Shown here piece after piece: positions 58,118-64,000 of a DNA stretch of 64,000 nucleotides; position 1 is the stretch's first letter, and each line of letters starts with the position of its first letter. Source of the stretch: Rhodococcus pseudokoreensis (GTDB taxonomy: Bacteria > Actinomycetota > Actinomycetes > Mycobacteriales > Mycobacteriaceae); the NCBI RefSeq assembly GCF_017068395.1, contig NZ_CP070619.1, positions 7,998,001 through 8,062,000 of the forward strand, written 5' to 3'. The notes beneath the pieces are model-generated. The model had not been told where the DNA came from. It saw only the letters and a program-made list of their open reading frames with translations, and made no database searches. The translations under genes and the position numbers were made by a program.

Positions 58118-59926
58118 TCATGTGTCGCATGTGTCCCAACGCTTCTCGTCGATTCCGAGTGCCCGCATCTTGCGGTAGAGCGTCGACCGCGCGATGCCCA
58201 GGCGATCGGCTGCGCGCTTCTTGTTCCCGGCACTCACGGACAGAGCATCGAGGATCGTTTCACGCTCGGCGCGTTTGAGCGCAGCCGGCTCGCGGTCGGC
58301 ACTGGGGGCACGGTACTCGTACGGGAGGTGCTGCAGCGCGAGGTCGACACCGTTGGCCCGCACGGCAGCCGAGGTCAGCACCATGTGTAGCTCCCGGAGA
58401 TTGCCGGGCCAGGCGAGTGCCATGAGCGCCTGCAGGGTCGATGGGAGCATTCGCTGTCGTAGCGTGGGCTGGCCGTCGAGGAGGAACGGGACGATGTCGG
58501 CGAGGTCCTCCGGCCGTTCGCGCAATGCCGGCAGGTGCAACCGGACGGGAAAGTGATCACCGATCCGGGAGACCCGGAAATCGAGGCGTGTTGCGGTCGC
58601 AATAATGCGGCCGCCGCGAGCCGCCGATTCCTTCATCAGTGCAATGAGGGACCCGCACAGCGGGACCGGAAGCGCATCGATGTGGGTGACGACGAGGTGG
58701 CCGCCGTCGGTCAGTACGTCCTCGGCTTTCGAGATCCACGCGGCGGGGTCACGGTCGACGGCCATCGCGTCGAGGACGGCGGACGGGCGGCCGCCGACGA
58801 GGGCCTCGGCGACACAGCGTTTGCCGGTGCCCGGTTCACCGGTGACCAGTACGGACTCGTCGAGCCCGGCCGTGCATGCGATCTCGCGGCGTGCGCGCTG
58901 CCAGACCGCGCTGCGGCCGGGAGGAAGACCCGCCAGCGGGTCGTGTGTCGCGGCTGCACCGGGTGCGGCGAGGGTGACGCCCGGACTCGGCGGCGCCAGC
59001 GCGATCGCCTTCTGAAGGTCGTGATGCACCCGGAGTTCGATCAGCACACCGATGCTCTTGTCGTCCATGCGGACCATCCGGGCCTGTGCACGGACGGGGA
59101 CGTCGTCGCCGACACACAATTCGCCCTCGGCGTACTCCCCGGAACCCATTGTTCGCGCGGTCCAATTCCACAGCACCGCATGGTCGGTCGGCTCCAGCAG
59201 CCGAGAGGCGGCGGTGTTGGTGATGATGAAGTCCTCGTTGAGGGTGACCACCGCCGCCGACGACCGGTTCGCGCGGGCAAGGAACTGTTCGAGCAGCAAT
59301 TGCTCGCGGCGGGAGGAGTCGGCGAGTAGGCGAGTTTCGATCTCCCGGGCCGCGGCGACGACGAGCGGCGTCATCAGTTCGCTGGTGTCGCTGAGGCGGC
59401 TCGTGACGTCGAGGACCCCGATGATCGAATTGGTGAACGGGTTGACCACCGGCGCGCCCACGCACGTGAACTGTTGCAGGTTCTCGCGGAAATGTTCGGT
59501 GCCGCTGACCATGATCGGTCGCCGCCCCTCGATGACGCTGCCGATCCCGTTGGTGCCCGCGTGCTCCTCCGCATAGGAAAATCCCGGCGCGACCATGGCC
59601 CTGTCCAGCGCGCGGGCGAGTGTGGAACCTCCGGCTCGCCGGTCGATGATCTGCGCGTTCGAGTCCGCGAGCACGATCGTCGCACCGCCGCCGTCGAGGT
59701 GGGCGGCGAGTCGGTCGATCACCGGGGTCGCCGCCGTGACGAGTCGGCTGGTCCGGTTCAGATTGGGATTGAACGGCAGGTCTTCCGCCCCCGAGACGAC
59801 GCCGCTGAGCTGGCTGCGCCGCCACGACGTGACGATTTCGGAGCGGGCCGCCGCGCCGGACTTCGGGTCGCGGCGACCCGGCCACGGTTCACGCACGCGG
59901 GCCTCGTACGGTGTCTCTTCCGTCAT
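58118..59926 (-). CDS. AcoR-like GAF/AAA/Fis regulator with degenerate AAA domain
   Basis: A 602-residue regulator built like the AcoR activators of ketone and diol catabolism. A GAF sensor (about 70-220; HAGTNGIGSVIEGRRPIMVSG) is followed by a PAS-like region, an AAA domain (about 340-530) and a Fis helix-turn-helix at the C-terminus (GNKKRAADRLGIARSTLYRKM). Walker A is GEPGTGKR near residue 363. The sigma-54-contacting GAFTGA loop is absent, and the Walker B region reads HLVVTHIDALP without the DE pair. It therefore probably works with ordinary sigma factors. It is divergent from the BVMO gene, its likely target. Confidence 0.88.
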   Translation of the reverse strand: MTEETPYEARVREPWPGRRDPKSGAAARSEIVTSWRRSQLSGVVSGAEDLPFNPNLNRTSRLVTAATPVIDRLAAHLDGGGATIVLADSNAQIIDRRAGGSTLARALDRAMVAPGFSYAEEHAGTNGIGSVIEGRRPIMVSGTEHFRENLQQFTCVGAPVVNPFTNSIIGVLDVTSRLSDTSELMTPLVVAAAREIETRLLADSSRREQLLLEQFLARANRSSAAVVTLNEDFIITNTAASRLLEPTDHAVLWNWTARTMGSGEYAEGELCVGDDVPVRAQARMVRMDDKSIGVLIELRVHHDLQKAIALAPPSPGVTLAAPGAAATHDPLAGLPPGRSAVWQRARREIACTAGLDESVLVTGEPGTGKRCVAEALVGGRPSAVLDAMAVDRDPAAWISKAEDVLTDGGHLVVTHIDALPVPLCGSLIALMKESAARGGRIIATATRLDFRVSRIGDHFPVRLHLPALRERPEDLADIVPFLLDGQPTLRQRMLPSTLQALMALAWPGNLRELHMVLTSAAVRANGVDLALQHLPYEYRAPSADREPAALKRAERETILDALSVSAGNKKRAADRLGIARSTLYRKMRALGIDEKRWDTCDT

Positions 59927-60005
59927 GTGAATCCGCGTCCCTTCTTTCCGGTCGCCGGCGCCCTGCGGCCCGTTTACCTCACGATATGTGTCGTGATTCG
60001 TCTCA

Positions 60006-60028
60006 CTGTGTTCCACATCGGTACACAG
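60006..60028. promoter_or_regulatory. inverted repeat, candidate regulator site
   Basis: CTGTGT (60006-60011) and ACACAG (60023-60028) pair around 11 bases in the 260-bp spacer between the AcoR-like regulator and the BVMO gene. It includes GTGTTCCAC (60008-60016), which recurs inverted as GTGGGACAC at 60066-60074. Confidence 0.4.
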
Positions 60029-60046
60029 GGCCGGATGTGTCTCCGG

Positions 60047-60075
60047 GGTGTCCGGGTGACGCGAAGTGGGACACC
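60047..60075. promoter_or_regulatory. second inverted repeat, candidate regulator site
   Basis: GGTGTCC (60047-60053) and GGACACC (60069-60075) are perfect reverse complements with 15 bases between. It lies 112 bases before the BVMO start, a usual distance for an upstream activator site. Confidence 0.4.
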
Positions 60076-60144
60076 TACATGCCCTTGCGGTTCCCGAGAA
60101 TCGACAACTACCGCGCAGTGGCGGGCATCACAGAACGCCGGTAG

Positions 60145-61809
<1,665 letters not shown>

Positions 61810-61846
61810 TACGGCGAACCCCTCCCGACCCCCTCTGCCGGCTCCG

Positions 61847-61869
61847 GGCCACGACATCCGATCGTGGCC
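61847..61869. terminator. hairpin between BVMO and hydrolase
   Basis: GGCCACGA (61847-61854) and TCGTGGCC (61862-61869) form an 8-bp stem with a 7-base loop in the 89-bp gap. It may moderate transcription into the esterase gene. Confidence 0.45.
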
Positions 61870-61898
61870 GGGGTCGGCCTTTCCGAAAGGACAACCGC

Positions 61899-62801
61899 AT
61901 GGCCAGCACGCAGTCACTGTTCCTCCGCGATCTGTACACGGAGTGGCTGGGCCGCATGGACGGCATGGATCTGCCGACGATGCGAGACCTGTTCGAGGAG
62001 TGGCACCTGGCCACGATCGAACCGTCCGGCGTCACCTACGAGGAGGTCGACGCGGCGGGCGTGCCCGCGGTGTGGGCGGATCCGGTCGACGGCGCGAGTG
62101 ATCGTGTGCTCGTGTTCACCCATGGCGGCGGTTTCGTCGTCGGGTCACGGCATTCGCACCGGAAACTGGCCGGACACCTGGCGAAGGCCGTCGGTGCCCG
62201 GGCGCTCGTGATCGATTACCGCCGGGCCCCGGAGCACCGGTTCCCGGCGCAGATCGACGACGCGGTGACCGTGCACGGTTGGCTGCTCGATCAGGGATTC
62301 ACACCCGAACACATCGCGAACGTCGGCGATTCGGCCGGCGGCAACCTCGCCGTCTCGACTCCGTTGAAGCTGGCCGCGCTCGGCAAGCCCCTCCCGGCTG
62401 CGGTCGTCGCACTGTCGCCGTGGCTCGACATGGAACTCAGCGGCGAGACCCTCGACACCAACGACGGAACCGACGCCCTGGTGAAACGCGCAGTGCTGCA
62501 GGGCATGATCGACAGCTTCCTCTCCGGTCCCGGGGACGCGACCGACCCGTTCGCGAACCCGCTCCTCGCCGACTACACCGGCTTCCCGCCGGTGTACATC
62601 AGCGTCGGTGGTCACGAGACCCTGCTCGACGATGCGCGTCGACTCGCCGAGCTCACGGAGAAGGCGGAGATCGAAACCGTGCTCGACGTCGTCCCCGAGC
62701 AGCAGCACGTCTTCCACTTCTGTGCCGGCCGGGCACCCGAGGCGGATGACGCCATCGCTCGCATCGCCGCGTGGCTGCGGCCGAAGCTCGGCCTTTCCTG
62801 A
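61899..62801 (+). CDS. alpha/beta hydrolase (HSL-type esterase)
   Basis: A 300-residue esterase of the hormone-sensitive-lipase group. The oxyanion motif HGGG is at residues 75-78, the nucleophile Ser145 is in GDSAGG, and the remaining triad is probably Asp in GGHETLLDDAR and His in EQQHVFHF. No signal peptide, so intracellular. It lies between the BVMO and a flavin oxidoreductase on the same strand and is well placed to cleave BVMO ester products into an alcohol and an acid. A ribosome binding site (GAAAGGAC) precedes the ATG. Confidence 0.9.
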   Translation: MASTQSLFLRDLYTEWLGRMDGMDLPTMRDLFEEWHLATIEPSGVTYEEVDAAGVPAVWADPVDGASDRVLVFTHGGGFVVGSRHSHRKLAGHLAKAVGARALVIDYRRAPEHRFPAQIDDAVTVHGWLLDQGFTPEHIANVGDSAGGNLAVSTPLKLAALGKPLPAAVVALSPWLDMELSGETLDTNDGTDALVKRAVLQGMIDSFLSGPGDATDPFANPLLADYTGFPPVYISVGGHETLLDDARRLAELTEKAEIETVLDVVPEQQHVFHFCAGRAPEADDAIARIAAWLRPKLGLS

Positions 62802-62810
62802 CAACCACGC

Positions 62811-62841
62811 CGGGCGGCGGCCGCGAGCCGGCCGCCGCCCG
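62811..62841. terminator. hairpin between hydrolase and LLM oxidoreductase
   Basis: Perfect 13-bp arms 62811-62823 and 62829-62841 around a 5-base loop (CGAGC) in the 66-bp gap. All-GC stem; could terminate or stabilise mRNA ends. Confidence 0.65.
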
Positions 62842-62867
62842 TTCACCTCTCCTGGCTAGGAGGAAAC

Positions 62868-63899
62868 ATGGCACAACCGGTTCCACGCTTCGGCCTGTGG
62901 TACGACTTCCGCAACCCGCCCCGCTGGGAACAGCCGGCCGGCGCCCTCTACCGGGAGACGCTCGCCCAGATCGGGTGGGCCGAGCAGCTCGGTTTCGGGT
63001 CGGTCTGGCTCAGTGAGCATCACTTCGCCGACGACGCGTACGCGTCATCGCCACTGGTCATTGCCGGCGCGGTCGGTCAGGCAACGTCGTCGATGCGCAT
63101 CGGGACGAACATCCTCGTCGCACCGCTACACGACCCGGTTCGTGTCGCCGAGGACTCCGCAGCGCTGTCACTGATGACGGGCGGCCGCTTCGAGCTCGGC
63201 GTCGGTCTCGGCTATCACGTGGAGGAGTTCGAGGCGTTCGGCCGCAAGGTCGCGCAGCGCACCAGCCTGCTCGAAGAGAGCATCGATGTGATGCGCCGGG
63301 CGTGGTCCGGAAGCGTGACGCCCTACCAGGGGCGACGTTTCACGCTCCCGGCCCTCGCGGTCACGCCGGTGCCGGAATCCGCGCCACGGCTGCTGATCGG
63401 TGCGCAGTCCGCCGGCGGGATCGACCGCGCAGCGCGACTCGCCGACGGACTGATCACCCTCAAGAACGACGACCACCGGGTGTACCTCGACGCAGTGCAA
63501 CGGCACCGACGATCGATCGACGACGCCCGGATCTATGCCAGCCAGTGGGCGATCATCGCGGACGATCCGGAAAAGGTGTGGTCCGAGGTCGGGGAGCGGG
63601 CCCTCTACCAACTCAACCGCTACATTGCGCACGGCGCGTTCGGTCCGCCCGAGTCGACACCGCTGTTCGCGGATCCCGACGCCGTTCTCGCGGCCGGAAC
63701 GTACCGACTGCTGGACGCGGACACGGCGGTCGACGAGTTCGTCGCCATGGTGCAGGCGTGCCCGCAGATCCGGGACATCCACGTCTGGGCGCAGCTGCCC
63801 GGTGAGCCGGTCGAGTCGGGTTCCGCCCGCATCGAATACATCGCGAACAAGGTCATCCCGCAGGTGTCCGCGCGTCTCGAAGCGGCGGCCGCAGGCTGA
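62868..63899 (+). CDS. LLM-class flavin-dependent oxidoreductase
   Basis: A 343-residue bacterial-luciferase-like monooxygenase. The TIM-barrel pattern is clear: FGSVWLSEHHFADDAYASSP near the N-terminus, MRIGTNILVAPLHDPVRVAED, GRFELGVGLGYHVEEFEAFG and PRLLIGAQSAGGIDRAARLADG. It may use FMN or F420. Given its place after a BVMO and an esterase, it may act on an aldehyde, alcohol or acid of the same pathway, but that is inference. AGGAGGAAAC precedes the ATG. Confidence 0.9.
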   Translation: MAQPVPRFGLWYDFRNPPRWEQPAGALYRETLAQIGWAEQLGFGSVWLSEHHFADDAYASSPLVIAGAVGQATSSMRIGTNILVAPLHDPVRVAEDSAALSLMTGGRFELGVGLGYHVEEFEAFGRKVAQRTSLLEESIDVMRRAWSGSVTPYQGRRFTLPALAVTPVPESAPRLLIGAQSAGGIDRAARLADGLITLKNDDHRVYLDAVQRHRRSIDDARIYASQWAIIADDPEKVWSEVGERALYQLNRYIAHGAFGPPESTPLFADPDAVLAAGTYRLLDADTAVDEFVAMVQACPQIRDIHVWAQLPGEPVESGSARIEYIANKVIPQVSARLEAAAAG

Positions 63900-63910
63900 A
63901 CTGCGGACAC

Positions 63911-63945
63911 CGAGAGGCGGACCGGAAATCCCGGTCCGCCTCTCG
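63911..63945. terminator. bidirectional hairpin terminator after LLM gene
   Basis: Perfect 15-bp arms 63911-63925 and 63931-63945 around AAATC, between the convergent ends of the LLM gene and the aldehyde dehydrogenase gene. Confidence 0.8.
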
Positions 63946-63955
63946 TCGTCGTGGA

Positions 63956-64000
63956 TCACACGGTGAGTGCGATGTACTTCGTCTCGAGGAACTCGTGCAG
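63956..64000 (-). CDS. C-terminal tail of a probable aldehyde dehydrogenase
   Basis: Reading the reverse strand from the window end gives LHEFLETKYIALTV and a TGA stop at 63958-63956. LHEFLETKYIAL is the usual last segment of NAD-dependent aldehyde dehydrogenases (oligomerisation strand). The rest lies outside the window. An aldehyde dehydrogenase would fit a ketone/alcohol degradation cluster. Confidence 0.6.
   Translation of the reverse strand: MHEFLETKYIALTV

Overview
The window comes from a high-GC, mycolic-acid-producing actinobacterium, most likely a Rhodococcus of the opacus/jostii type. It carries a mycothiol gene (mshC), the complete Pup-proteasome locus, polyprenol-phosphate-mannose synthase, an F420-type flavin reductase, a DprE2-like reductase and an AcoR-like regulator paired with a Baeyer-Villiger monooxygenase. 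Gene order follows the mycobacterial core segment mshC ... metH-hisEG-recB-trmI-mpa-dop-pup-prcBA-pafABC-tatAC-helY ... cobLMK, with accessory genes inserted. I found no tRNA, rRNA, CRISPR array, insertion sequence or phage gene, and no gene-free stretch longer than 300 bases.

Layout. 1-1940: tail of an SCO1664-family gene, then mshC. 1934-1979: a perfect 22-bp-arm palindrome filling the space between mshC and the next gene. 1980-9066: a reverse-strand operon jetA-jetB-jetC encoding three of the four parts of a DUF2397-class Wadjet/condensin-like system; the nuclease gene jetD is not in this window. 9151-20628: an accessory mix with an actin/Hsp70-like membrane-anchored protein, a methyltransferase divergent from an XRE-cupin regulator, a helix-hairpin-helix protein, an AraC regulator divergent from a DUF3224 protein, an AhpD-like protein, an OatA-like acyltransferase, assimilatory nitrite reductase nirBD and an MFS transporter. 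20625-31573: PAC2 protein, metH, HAD phosphatase, trhO, an RluA-type pseudouridine synthase, hisE-hisG, a thioesterase, a RecB-like nuclease and trmI. 31623-44717: an MTB12-like lipoprotein with a candidate iron (IdeR/DtxR) box, mpa, a Nudix and a Ddn-like protein, dop-pup-prcB-prcA, a PAP2-diacylglycerol-kinase fusion, pafA-pafB-pafC and a ketopantoate reductase family gene. 44790-52792: tatA, tatC, helY, a DUF4333 protein with a WGQ repeat tail, a stand-alone 5'-3' exonuclease, a proline peptidase and ppm1. 52752-56693: an F420-type biliverdin-reductase-like protein, a DprE2-like reductase and cobL-cobM-cobK. 56710-64000: a secreted cupin, a lipoate-ligase-like protein, then a probable ketone-catabolic cluster (AcoR-like regulator, Baeyer-Villiger monooxygenase, HGGG esterase, luciferase-like oxidoreductase, aldehyde dehydrogenase tail).

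How the genes work together. Pup is processed by Dop, ligated to targets by PafA, and pupylated proteins are unfolded by Mpa into the PrcBA core; PafBC are DNA-damage-response regulators encoded beside pafA. TatA and TatC form a minimal twin-arginine translocase. CobL, CobM and CobK act in the middle of aerobic corrin synthesis, and MetH uses the final cofactor. The BVMO would turn a ketone into an ester, which the adjacent esterase could cleave.

Regulation. About nineteen start codons lie 6-8 nt behind a TAnnnT-like hexamer (often TAGGCT, TAGTCT or TAGCCT), the layout of leaderless transcripts. In several divergent pairs the two predicted core promoters overlap. All assignments are from reading the sequence; no database search was possible.
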